Assembly: GCF_945957355.1 (NCBI RefSeq)
Contig: NZ_CAMFKM010000012.1
Coordinates: forward strand, 62,001-126,000
Source of the DNA: an uncultured Reyranella sp.
GTDB taxonomy: Bacteria > Pseudomonadota > Alphaproteobacteria > Reyranellales > Reyranellaceae
Length of the DNA: 64,000 nucleotides
Direction: 5' to 3'
Shown piece by piece: positions 44,800 to 53,273 of this stretch (its first letter is position 1; every line of letters starts with the position of its first letter). The notes under the pieces are model-generated. The model was not told the origin of the DNA, did not search any database, and worked only from the letters and a program-made list of their open reading frames with translations. The translations under genes were made by a program, and so were the position numbers.

Positions 44800-44946
44800 G
44801 TGGGGGTCTCCTCCTGTGCATTCTTGAGAGTGGCATGATGGGCAAAACCTCGCGACGATACAAACTTGGGGAGCAGCACAAGCGTGGCAGCCGGGCATTT
44901 CGGTTGTCGATTGCAGCGAAAGTGCAATTAATGGAGCTGAGGCAAG

Positions 44947-45414
44947 ATGGCAAAGCGTGAGTTCGCCCATCCGAACGAGATGCAGAAATACGTGGGCCAG
45001 GAGATCGGTGTAAGTGACTGGGTCGAGATCACCCAGGAAAGGATCAACCTCTTCGCCGATGCCACCGGCGACCATCAGTGGATCCACGTCGACGTGGAGC
45101 GTGCGAAGAAGGACATGCCGGGCGGCAAGACCATCGCCCACGGGTTCCTGACCCTGTCGCTGATCCCGATGCTCAATAGCCAGATCTCGCACATCAACAA
45201 CGTGCGCAACGGAATCAACTACGGCTGCAACAAGGTGCGTTTCACCAGCCCTGTCCCGGCCGGCTCGAAGGTGCGGGCGCGCGCCAAGCTGATCGCGGCC
45301 GATCCGATGGACAAGGGCGGCGTGCGCCTGACCAACCAGGTCACCATCGAGATCGAGGGCCAGGAGCGTCCGGCCTGCGTGGCCGAGACCATGGCCATCG
45401 TCTACGGAACCTGA
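44947..45414 (+). CDS. MaoC-like R-specific enoyl-CoA hydratase
   Basis: 155 residues. The hydratase 2 motif FADATGDHQWIHVD has the catalytic Asp/His, then GGKTIAHGFLTLSLIP. This matches PhaJ/NodN-like MaoC proteins, which hydrate trans-2-enoyl-CoA to the (R)-3-hydroxy form. It diverges from an enoyl-CoA hydratase and is followed 10 bases later by a ChaC-type gene. Confidence 0.88.
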   Translation: MAKREFAHPNEMQKYVGQEIGVSDWVEITQERINLFADATGDHQWIHVDVERAKKDMPGGKTIAHGFLTLSLIPMLNSQISHINNVRNGINYGCNKVRFTSPVPAGSKVRARAKLIAADPMDKGGVRLTNQVTIEIEGQERPACVAETMAIVYGT

Positions 45415-45424
45415 GGTACCGCAT

Positions 45425-46117
45425 TTGCTGACACGCGAGGACCTGAAGTCGGAACGGATCGATCAGATCGTCGCCGACGCCCGTGCCGCCGGCTACGACT
45501 TCTTCCTGTCGACGCCGGAACGCGAGGCCAGTCTCAACGAGGCGCTGCGCGACCGTCCGCCGGGTGAGGAGACCTGGATCTTCGCCTACGGCTCGTTGAT
45601 GTGGAACCCGGCCCTCGAGTATGCCGAGGTCCAGCCCTGCAGCGTGGAGGGCTGGCGCCGCTCCTTCTGCTTTTGGACGCCGATGGGCCGGGGCACGCCG
45701 GAACTGCCCGGCCTGATGCTGGCGCTGGCCGACGGCGGACAGTGCGAGGGCATTGCCTATCGCCTGTCGCCGGAACTGGTGCGCCAGGAACTCGGTCTCC
45801 TGTGGAATCGCGAGATGCTGGCGGGTCTCTACAAGCCGCGCTGGGTGCCGGCCAGGCTGCGGGACGGTCGCACCGTCAGCGCCGTGACCTTCGTCGTCGA
45901 GACCGGGCATTGCCAGTATTGCGGCGACCTGCCGATCGAGAGGGCGGCCTATCACATCGCCTTCGCCGAGGGTCGTCGCGGCGCCTGCCGCGAGTACCTC
46001 CTGAACACGGCCGAGCATGCGCGATCGCTGGGCATCAATGACCCCTATCTCGAGGAGCTGGTTGCCCGTGTCGTCCGCTTGCGGGAGGATCAGGTGCCGG
46101 CTGCCGCTTTGGCCTGA
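45425..46117 (+). CDS. chaC: ChaC-type gamma-glutamylcyclotransferase
   Basis: 230 residues from TTG 45425. The nucleotide-free substrate loop WIFAYGSLMWNP is the ChaC hallmark, and QCEGIAYRL supplies the catalytic glutamate. The enzyme breaks glutathione into 5-oxoproline and Cys-Gly in the cytoplasm, altering redox state. The C terminus (AEHARSLGINDPYLEEL) also fits ChaC. Not clearly linked to its neighbours. Confidence 0.9.
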   Translation: MLTREDLKSERIDQIVADARAAGYDFFLSTPEREASLNEALRDRPPGEETWIFAYGSLMWNPALEYAEVQPCSVEGWRRSFCFWTPMGRGTPELPGLMLALADGGQCEGIAYRLSPELVRQELGLLWNREMLAGLYKPRWVPARLRDGRTVSAVTFVVETGHCQYCGDLPIERAAYHIAFAEGRRGACREYLLNTAEHARSLGINDPYLEELVARVVRLREDQVPAAALA

Positions 46118-46196
46118 ACGGGCCACGCACTCGCCTCACGGAAGCCGTCGTACTGTCGATGGTGCGAGGCCGAAGGGCCTGTGACATAGTCACGGC

Positions 46197-47123
46197 GTGT
46201 CCGCTCTCGTCGCCCGCTGGCTCGCGCTGCCGCCAAATTTGCGTGGGATCCTCTGGGTCGCTTTGTCGGGCGTCCTGTTCGCGCTGCTCAACGTCTTCAC
46301 GCTGATCCCGGCGAAGCATCTCAATCCCTATGTGATGGCCTTCCTGCGCTATTTCTTCGGCGCGCTGTTCCTCGTGCCGATCGTGATGCGATTGGGCCTC
46401 TACCGCTCGCTGCACACGAGGCGGCTGCCCCTGCACATCTCGCGGGGCGCCATCCATACGGCGGGCATGATGCTGTGGTTCGTGGCGCTGCCGCTCACGA
46501 CCCTGGCCGAGATCACGGCGCTGGGTTTCACCGGGCCGATCTTCGTTACGATCGGTGCCGCGCTGTTCCTCTCCGAGAAGGTGCGGCTGCGGCGCTGGAT
46601 CGCCGTCATGGTCGGCTTCATCGGCGCCATGATCATCATCCGGCCGGGCTTCGGCGACATCCATATCGGCGTCATCTGCATCCTGATCTCAACGCCGATC
46701 TTCTCGGCCTCGAACCTGATCTCCAAGGCGCTGGCCCGTACCGATTCGGCGACCACGATCGTGATCTGGCAGAACATCGTTATCGTCGCCTGCGCCCTGC
46801 CGTTCGCACTGTGGTTCTGGCAGATGCCACAATGGGGAGACGTCGTCTGGTTCCTGCTGGCGGGCCTGGCCGGTACGCTCGGCCATATCTGTCAGCAACG
46901 CGGCTACCAGCTAGCCGACATCACGTTGCTGCAGCCGATCGGCTTCCTGTCGCTGATCTGGAACACGATGCTGGGCTATTTCCTGTTCTTCCAGAAGCCC
47001 GACGTCTGGACCTTCGTCGGCGCGGCGGTGATCTTCGCCAGCGCTCTCTACATCTCCCACCGCGAGGCGGTGCGGCGGGCGCAGATCAGGACAGCGGCCG
47101 CGAAGGCCGATCCCGAGGCCTGA
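46197..47123 (+). CDS. EamA/DMT-family transporter
   Basis: 308 residues with about ten helices in two EamA halves (VALSGVLFALLNVFTLIPAK; ILISTPIFSASNLISKAL). The GTG at 46197 gives the usual length of about 300. It is likely an exporter of metabolites or amino acids across the inner membrane. The C terminus is basic. It ends facing moaA. Confidence 0.88.
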   Translation: MSALVARWLALPPNLRGILWVALSGVLFALLNVFTLIPAKHLNPYVMAFLRYFFGALFLVPIVMRLGLYRSLHTRRLPLHISRGAIHTAGMMLWFVALPLTTLAEITALGFTGPIFVTIGAALFLSEKVRLRRWIAVMVGFIGAMIIIRPGFGDIHIGVICILISTPIFSASNLISKALARTDSATTIVIWQNIVIVACALPFALWFWQMPQWGDVVWFLLAGLAGTLGHICQQRGYQLADITLLQPIGFLSLIWNTMLGYFLFFQKPDVWTFVGAAVIFASALYISHREAVRRAQIRTAAAKADPEA

Positions 47124-47125
47124 AT

Positions 47126-48118
47126 TCAGCCGCCGGTCACGCTCATGTGGCGGGGGACGGCGGGGCCGATGTGGCGGCGGTCGATGATGAAATCATGCCC
47201 CTTGGGCTTGCGCGCGATCGCCTCGGTGATGGCGCGATCCAGAACCTCGTCGCTCTCGGATGCGCGCAGCGGCGCGCGCAGGTCGGCGGCATCCTCCTGA
47301 CCCAGGCACATATAGAGCGTGCCGGTGCAGGTGAGGCGCACGCGGTTGCAGCTTTCGCAGAAATTGTGGGTGAGCGGCGTGATGAAGCCCAGCCTTCCGC
47401 CGGTCTCCTCGACCGTGAAGTAGCGGGCGGGGCCGCCCGTACGGTAGTCCGTCTCGGTGAGGGTGAAGTGCCGGGCGATTTCGGTGCGGGCCAGCGACAG
47501 CGGAAGGTACTGGTCGAGCCGCGCCGCGTCGCCGATCTCGCCCATCGGCATGACCTCGATCAGGACCAGATCCATGCCGCGGCCGTGGCTCCAGCGAATC
47601 ATCTCGTCAAACTCGCCGTCGTTGACGCCGCGCAGCGCCACGGCGTTGATCTTGATCGCAAGCCCGGCGCGCTGGGCGGCGTCGAGGCCGCGCATCACCT
47701 GGTCGAGGTCGCCCCAGCGCGTGAGCTGACGGAACTTGTCCGGATCGAGCGTATCCATCGACACGTTCACCCGGCGCACGCCGATATCGGCCAGTTCCTG
47801 GGCGTATTTGGCAAGCTGGCTGCCGTTTGTCGTGAGGGTGAGTTCCTCGAGCGCGCCTGTCTCAAGGTGCTTTCCGAGGCCGCGGAACAACGACATCACA
47901 TTCTTCCGCACCAGCGGCTCGCCACCGGTCAGGCGCAGCTTCCTGACACCGCGGCGGACGAAGGCCGTGCACAGCCGCTCCAGCTCCTCGAGCGACAGCA
48001 CCTCCGCCTTGGGAAGGAAGGTCATGTCCTCGGCCATGCAGTAGACGCAGCGGAAATCGCAGCGATCCGTCACGGAGACGCGGAGGTAGGAGATGTGGCG
48101 GCCGAACGGGTCGATCAT
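47126..48118 (-). CDS. moaA: GTP 3',8-cyclase (molybdenum cofactor biosynthesis)
   Basis: 330 residues from ATG 48118. The N-terminal radical SAM cluster uses Cys20, Cys24 and Cys27 (TDRCDFRCVYC), GGEPLVR binds SAM, and the C-terminal cluster lies in NFCESCNRVRLTC. The protein ends in Gly-Gly, as needed for MoaA activity. It turns GTP into 3',8-cyclo-7,8-dihydro-GTP, the first step to molybdopterin. Its start overlaps the DNA ligase stop as ATGA, so a cofactor enzyme is translationally coupled to repair genes. Confidence 0.95.
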   Translation of the reverse strand: MIDPFGRHISYLRVSVTDRCDFRCVYCMAEDMTFLPKAEVLSLEELERLCTAFVRRGVRKLRLTGGEPLVRKNVMSLFRGLGKHLETGALEELTLTTNGSQLAKYAQELADIGVRRVNVSMDTLDPDKFRQLTRWGDLDQVMRGLDAAQRAGLAIKINAVALRGVNDGEFDEMIRWSHGRGMDLVLIEVMPMGEIGDAARLDQYLPLSLARTEIARHFTLTETDYRTGGPARYFTVEETGGRLGFITPLTHNFCESCNRVRLTCTGTLYMCLGQEDAADLRAPLRASESDEVLDRAITEAIARKPKGHDFIIDRRHIGPAVPRHMSVTGG

Positions 48119-49773
48119 GGCTCTTCGGTTACGGTGACGCCCGGATAATGGGCATGCGGCATACCCCCTGCAAGGGGCGATTCCGGTGCCGAACTGGTCA
48201 GCAGCCGAAGCAGATTGTCTACGGTGTCGGCCTCGGCGGCCGGCTTGTCGGTCCGGATGCGGCTGATGCGAGGAAAGCGCATGGCGACTCCTGATTTGTG
48301 GCGGGTCGAGCGGGCGATGCCGTCGAAGGCGATCTCCAGGACCAGCTTCTGCTCGACCTCGCGGACGGGGCCGTAGCGGTTGGTCGTGTGGTCGCGCACC
48401 CACTTGTCGAGCCAGCGCAGTTCCTCGTCGGTGAAGCCGAAATAGGCCTTGCCGACGGGCGCCAGCTCGCGTCCACCTGCCGCCCCGTCGCGCCAGCAGC
48501 CGAAAGTGAAGTCGGAGTAGAAGGAGCTGCGCTTGCCATGGCCGCGCTGGGCGTACATCAGCACGCAGTCTGCGAGCATGGGGTCGCGCTTCCACTTGAA
48601 CCACGGGCCCTTGGGGCGGCCTGAAAGATAGGCGCTGTCACCGCGCTTCAGCATCAAACCCTCGATCCCGTCGGCCCGCATTTCGTCGCGCTTGGCGGCA
48701 AGCTCCGCCCAGTCGGTGAAGGTCACCAGTGGCGAAAGATCGAAGCGCGGCCGCTCCTTCAGGGCGACCCACGATTCGAGGCGGATGCGGCGCTCATCGA
48801 ACGGGAGGCCACGCAAATCCCGGCCCTCCAGCCACAACACGTCGTAGAGGCGGACATGCGCCGGATGCTCCTTCAGCATCTTCGGCGTCACCGTCTTGCG
48901 GTTCAGCCGCTGCTGCAGGTCGTTGAACGGCGCCACTGCGGTCTCGCGGCGCACCAGCAGCTCGCCGTCGAATACGCCCTCGAAGTCGATCGCCTCGATG
49001 ATGTCGGGAAAGGCACCCGACACATCCTCGCCGGCGCGGCTGTACAGCCGCTTCAGCCCGCCGGATGCGGCGACCTGCACGCGGATGCCGTCCCATTTCC
49101 ATTCGGCGCGGAAATGCGCCGGATCGAGCGCGTCGAGTTCGGTGCGGTCGATCGGGTTGGCCAGCATCGCGGGCAGGAAGGCGGCACCCGCATTGCTGCT
49201 GGGCCGAGGGGCGCCCTGCAGCAGCCAGTCGAACAGCGGCCGGTAGGGGGCCTTCAACCCGTGCCAGACCTCCTCGACCGCATCGACCGGCTGGTTTCCG
49301 ATGTTGGCGACCGCTTGCTTGGCCAGGCGCGCGGAGACGCCCACCCGGAGCGCGCCGGTCAGGAGTTTCAGCAGCGCCCACCGGCCGGTCGAATCGAGGG
49401 CGTCCAGCCAGCGCTTCAGGATCGCCGGCGTCTGGGTGCGCGTGGCCCGCTGCAGCGTTTCGACGACCTCACCCAGCGACGGCGGCGGCCCGGCAGCAGG
49501 ATCGGTCTCCCAGATCAGAGCCAGCGTTTCGGCGAGGTCGCCGACATAGTCGTAGGAAAGGGCGAACAACTCCTCGCCGATCTTCTCCTGCCCGAAGCCG
49601 CGCAGCAGCGCGGGCTTGGCCGACGGGAAGTCGAGCCCACCGGTGAGTGCCGCCAGCGCCCAGCCACGATCGGGATCGGGCGTCTCGCGCAGGTACGTCT
49701 CGATCAGCCGCAGCTTGGCATTGCGGGCCGGCTGGAAAGAGAGGGAGTCGAGAAGCCGGGCAAAGGCCTGCAC
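48115..49773 (-). CDS. ATP-dependent DNA ligase (exonuclease/helicase-associated type)
   Basis: 552 residues from GTG 49773. A DNA-binding domain fills about residues 1-200. The adenylation motif is EWKWDGIRVQ with Lys226 as nucleophile, then FDGELLVRR (motif III), GIEGLMLKR (motif IV) and WFKWKR (motif V). This is the class of bacterial ATP-dependent ligase that occurs with an exonuclease and an Lhr-like helicase, sealing DNA in a damage response. It sits three bases after the exonuclease stop. The KxDG lysine form is KWDG. Confidence 0.93.
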   Translation of the reverse strand: MQAFARLLDSLSFQPARNAKLRLIETYLRETPDPDRGWALAALTGGLDFPSAKPALLRGFGQEKIGEELFALSYDYVGDLAETLALIWETDPAAGPPPSLGEVVETLQRATRTQTPAILKRWLDALDSTGRWALLKLLTGALRVGVSARLAKQAVANIGNQPVDAVEEVWHGLKAPYRPLFDWLLQGAPRPSSNAGAAFLPAMLANPIDRTELDALDPAHFRAEWKWDGIRVQVAASGGLKRLYSRAGEDVSGAFPDIIEAIDFEGVFDGELLVRRETAVAPFNDLQQRLNRKTVTPKMLKEHPAHVRLYDVLWLEGRDLRGLPFDERRIRLESWVALKERPRFDLSPLVTFTDWAELAAKRDEMRADGIEGLMLKRGDSAYLSGRPKGPWFKWKRDPMLADCVLMYAQRGHGKRSSFYSDFTFGCWRDGAAGGRELAPVGKAYFGFTDEELRWLDKWVRDHTTNRYGPVREVEQKLVLEIAFDGIARSTRHKSGVAMRFPRISRIRTDKPAAEADTVDNLLRLLTSSAPESPLAGGMPHAHYPGVTVTEEP

Positions 49774-49775
49774 GA

Positions 49776-50795
49776 TCAGGAATCCTCCTCGTCGCGACCC
49801 GCCAGGTGCAACGCCTCGGCATCGATGCCGATCCCGCGCGCGTAGTGGACGAGGGCCTCCTCGCGGCCGTGCGTCACCCACACCCGGGACGCGCCGACAT
49901 CCTTCAGGGTCTGCGTGAGTTCGGGCCAGTCGGCATGGTCGGAGATCACCAGCGGCAGTTCCGCGCCGCGTTGCCGCGCGCGGGCCCGCACATTCATCCA
50001 GCCCGAGCACACCGCGGCGATCGGATCGGCGAAACGCCGCGACCAGCGATCGGCGATCGCCGACGGCGGACACAGGACGATGGCGCCCTTGAAGGTCTCG
50101 AGGATCGCCTCGGAGACCGGGGCCACGTCGCCGAGATCGACGCCGTGCTCCTGGTAGAGCCTGCACAGGGACATCAGCCCGCCGTGCAGCCAGATGCGCT
50201 TTTCATAGCCCGCCTCGCGCAACAGCCGGATGACCCTCTGGCACTTGCCGAGCGCATAGACGCCCACCAGATGAGTGCGCTCGGGGAAGGTGGCGACGGA
50301 GCGCAGCAGCTTGCCGATCTCGCCGGCATCGGAGGGATGATGGAAGACCGGCAGCGCGAAGGTCGCCTCGGTGATGAACACGTCGCACGGTACGGGCTCG
50401 AACGGCGGGCAGGTCGGGTCCGGCCGGCGCTTGTAGTCGCCCGACACGACGATGCGCTGGCCCCTGTATGCCAGCACTGCCTGCGCCGAGCCGAGAATAT
50501 GACCGGCCGGCGCGAAGCCGACCTCGACCTCGCCGATGCGCACGCTCTCGCCGTACTTCAGCGCCTGCTGGTCGGTGTCGGGCATGTCCTGGAAACGCGT
50601 CCGCATGATCGCGAGCGTCTCCGGGGTGGCCAGCGCCCTGCGGTGGCCCGGTCGCGCATGATCGCCATGCCCGTGCGTGATCACCGCGCGCGGCACGGCG
50701 AAGGCCGGATCGACATAGAAGTCGCCGGGCTCGCAATAGAGGCCGCGCGGCGTGGGATAGAGCCACGTACGGGGATTTAGGGTCTCGGTTGCCAT
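49776..50795 (-). CDS. Ligase-associated DNA exonuclease (metallo-beta-lactamase/beta-CASP fold)
   Basis: 339 residues. The metal site THGHGDHARPGH (His41, His43, Asp45, His46) and the later GDYKRRPDPTC and FITEATFALP fit the ligase-associated exonuclease family. It probably trims DNA ends before ligation. Its ATG on the minus strand overlaps, in the palindrome CATG, a possible plus-strand ATG of the helicase gene. Confidence 0.92.
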   Translation of the reverse strand: MATETLNPRTWLYPTPRGLYCEPGDFYVDPAFAVPRAVITHGHGDHARPGHRRALATPETLAIMRTRFQDMPDTDQQALKYGESVRIGEVEVGFAPAGHILGSAQAVLAYRGQRIVVSGDYKRRPDPTCPPFEPVPCDVFITEATFALPVFHHPSDAGEIGKLLRSVATFPERTHLVGVYALGKCQRVIRLLREAGYEKRIWLHGGLMSLCRLYQEHGVDLGDVAPVSEAILETFKGAIVLCPPSAIADRWSRRFADPIAAVCSGWMNVRARARQRGAELPLVISDHADWPELTQTLKDVGASRVWVTHGREEALVHYARGIGIDAEALHLAGRDEEDS

Positions 50796-50823
50796 GAGCC
50801 TTGCTGCATCCTACCCAACAGAT

Positions 50824-53265
50824 ATGGGGATTCCCGACCTGTTTACACGCTGGTTCGAGAGTCGTGGCTGGGCGCCGCGGCCGCACCAGCTCGCGCTGGT
50901 CGATCTGGCGCGGCGGGGCAGGAGCGCGCTGCTGATCGCGCCGACCGGAGGCGGCAAGACGCTGGCGGGCTTCCTTCCGTCACTGATCGAACTCACCGAG
51001 CGCCGGCAGGCCGGCGAGGACCTGGCCTACAAGAAGGGGCAGGGGGAGCTGCATACGCTCTACATCTCCCCGCTGAAGGCACTGGCGACCGACATACGCC
51101 GCAACCTCGAACAGCCGCTGGCGGAGATGCAGCTACCGGTGCGCGCGGAGAGCCGGACCGGCGACACGCCGCAGAGTCGTCGGCTGCGCCAGCGCGAGCG
51201 ACCGCCCGATCTCCTGATGACGACCCCGGAGTCGCTGGCGCTGCTGCTGTCCTATCTCGATGCGGCGAAGTTCTTCGCCTGCCTCAAATGCGTGATCATC
51301 GACGAGCTGCACGCCTTCGCGACCAGCAAGCGCGGTCATCACCTGGCGCTCTGCCTGTCGCGGCTGGCGACGCTCGCCCCGCAGGCGCGCTTCGTCGGGC
51401 TGTCGGCCACCGTCGCCGATCCACCGGCACTGGCGGAGTTTCTGAACCTTCGCGACGAGCCGGTCGAGATCGTGATGGGCGAGCCGGGCGCGCCGCCTGT
51501 CGTGTCGATCATCGATGCGCACGAGCGGCTGCCATGGGGCGGCCACATGGGACGCCATGCGGTGCCCGAGATCTACAACATCATCCGGCAGCACAAGACG
51601 TCGATCATTTTCGTCAACACGCGCGCCCAGGCGGAGCTGGCCTTCGACGCGCTGTGGCGCATCAACGACGACAATCTGTCGATCGGACTGCATCACGGCT
51701 CACTGGCCGTCGAGCAGCGGCGCAAGGTCGAGGCGGCGATGGCGGCGGGCAAGCTGCGTGCGGTCGTGGCGACCTCGTCGCTCGACCTCGGCATCGACTG
51801 GGGCGATGTCGATCTCGTCATCCAGATGGGCGCACCGAAGGGCGTCAGTCGCCTGATGCAGCGTATCGGCCGCGCCAACCACCGGCTCGACGAGCCCAGC
51901 CGCGCCATGATCGCACCGGCCAATCGCTTCGAGGTGCTGGAATCACTGGCCGCGCTGGAAGCGGTCGAGGCGCGTGAACTGGACGGCGATCCGCCGCGCC
52001 CGGCCTGTCTCGACGTGCTGGCGCAGCACATCGTGGGTTCCGCCTGCGCCCAGCCGATCGATCGCGAGGCCTTCTTCGCCGAGGTCCGCCGGGCGCAGCC
52101 CTATCGCGACCTGCCGCGCAAGGATTTCGACGACACGTTCGATTTCGTGGCGACCGGCGGCTATGCGCTCGCGGCCTACGATCGCTGGCATCGGCTGAAG
52201 CAGCTGCCCGACGGTCGCTGGATGCTGGCCTCGCTGCTGGTGGCCAAGCAGTTCCGCATGAACGTCGGCACCATCGTCGAACTGCCGCTGATGAAGGTGC
52301 GGCTGCGGCGCGGCACGGTGCTGGGCGAGGTCGAGGAGGGCTTCGTGCAGGGGTTGGTGCCGGGCGACACGTTCGTGTTTGCGGGCCGCCTGCTGCGCTT
52401 CGAGGGCGTCAAGGAACTGGCGGCGATCTGCTCGCCGGCGACCGGTGGCGATCCCAAGGTGCCGGCCTATGGCGGCGGGCGGCTGCCGCTCTCGACCTTT
52501 CTCGCCAACAGGGTGCGCGGCATCCTTCAGGACCCGCTGAAGCATCCCAAGCTGCCGGCCGAGGTGCAGGAGTGGCTGCGTATCCAGGTCTTCCGGTCCA
52601 TGCTGCCGCCGGCCGACAAATTGCTCGTCGAGGGTTTCCCGCGCGGCGGCAAGCAGTTCCTGGTCGCCTATTGCTTCGAGGGCCGCAACGCGCACCAGAC
52701 GCTGGGCATGCTGCTGACGCGCCGCATGGAGCGCATGGGCCTGCGGCCGCTGGGCTTCGTCGCCACCGACTATGTGCTGGGCCTGTGGGGCTTGCGGCCG
52801 GCCTCGCCGAAGCAGCTCGAGGAGCTGTTCGACGAGGACATGCTGGGCGACGATCTCGAAGCCTGGATGGACGAATCGAGCATGCTGCGGCGCTCCTTCC
52901 GCAACGTCGCGGTGATCGCCGGCCTGATCGAGCGCCGCTTTCCCGGCGAGGAGAAATCGCGCCGCCAGGTCACGTTCAGCTCCGACCTGATCTATGACAC
53001 GCTGCGGCAGCACGAGCCCAACCATATCCTGCTGCGCGCCACGCGCCAGGACGCGGCCTGGCAGCTCGCCGATCTCAAGCGGCTGGGCGACCTTCTGAAG
53101 CGTGCCAAGGGGCGAATCGTCTATCGCCGTCTCGATCGCATATCGCCGCTGGCCGTGCCGGTGCTGCTCGAGATCGGCAGGGAACGAGTGCTCGACGGCA
53201 CCGCCGAGGACGAGCTTCTGGACATCGCCGCGCAGGAACTGATCGACGAGGCGACTCGTCTCTGA
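50824..53265 (+). CDS. Ligase-associated Lhr-type DEXH helicase
   Basis: 813 residues from ATG 50824, where the protein starts as the family does (MGIPDLFTRWFESRGW); ATG 50794 would add ten residues. Walker A APTGGGKT, the DEXH box IIDELHAF, SATVADP and the second RecA domain with QRIGRANHR are present, and the long C-terminal Lhr region follows. Lhr-like helicases of this group act in DNA damage response with the divergent exonuclease and ligase. No PdeM phosphoesterase follows. Confidence 0.93.
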   Translation: MGIPDLFTRWFESRGWAPRPHQLALVDLARRGRSALLIAPTGGGKTLAGFLPSLIELTERRQAGEDLAYKKGQGELHTLYISPLKALATDIRRNLEQPLAEMQLPVRAESRTGDTPQSRRLRQRERPPDLLMTTPESLALLLSYLDAAKFFACLKCVIIDELHAFATSKRGHHLALCLSRLATLAPQARFVGLSATVADPPALAEFLNLRDEPVEIVMGEPGAPPVVSIIDAHERLPWGGHMGRHAVPEIYNIIRQHKTSIIFVNTRAQAELAFDALWRINDDNLSIGLHHGSLAVEQRRKVEAAMAAGKLRAVVATSSLDLGIDWGDVDLVIQMGAPKGVSRLMQRIGRANHRLDEPSRAMIAPANRFEVLESLAALEAVEARELDGDPPRPACLDVLAQHIVGSACAQPIDREAFFAEVRRAQPYRDLPRKDFDDTFDFVATGGYALAAYDRWHRLKQLPDGRWMLASLLVAKQFRMNVGTIVELPLMKVRLRRGTVLGEVEEGFVQGLVPGDTFVFAGRLLRFEGVKELAAICSPATGGDPKVPAYGGGRLPLSTFLANRVRGILQDPLKHPKLPAEVQEWLRIQVFRSMLPPADKLLVEGFPRGGKQFLVAYCFEGRNAHQTLGMLLTRRMERMGLRPLGFVATDYVLGLWGLRPASPKQLEELFDEDMLGDDLEAWMDESSMLRRSFRNVAVIAGLIERRFPGEEKSRRQVTFSSDLIYDTLRQHEPNHILLRATRQDAAWQLADLKRLGDLLKRAKGRIVYRRLDRISPLAVPVLLEIGRERVLDGTAEDELLDIAAQELIDEATRL

Positions 53266-53273
53266 AAGGCTCG

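Noticed and set aside
46181..46193. GTGACATAGTCAC as a CRP-type site before the EamA gene
   Set aside because: The half sites are five bases with a three-base gap, shorter than the TGTGA-N6-TCACA pattern; it could be chance.
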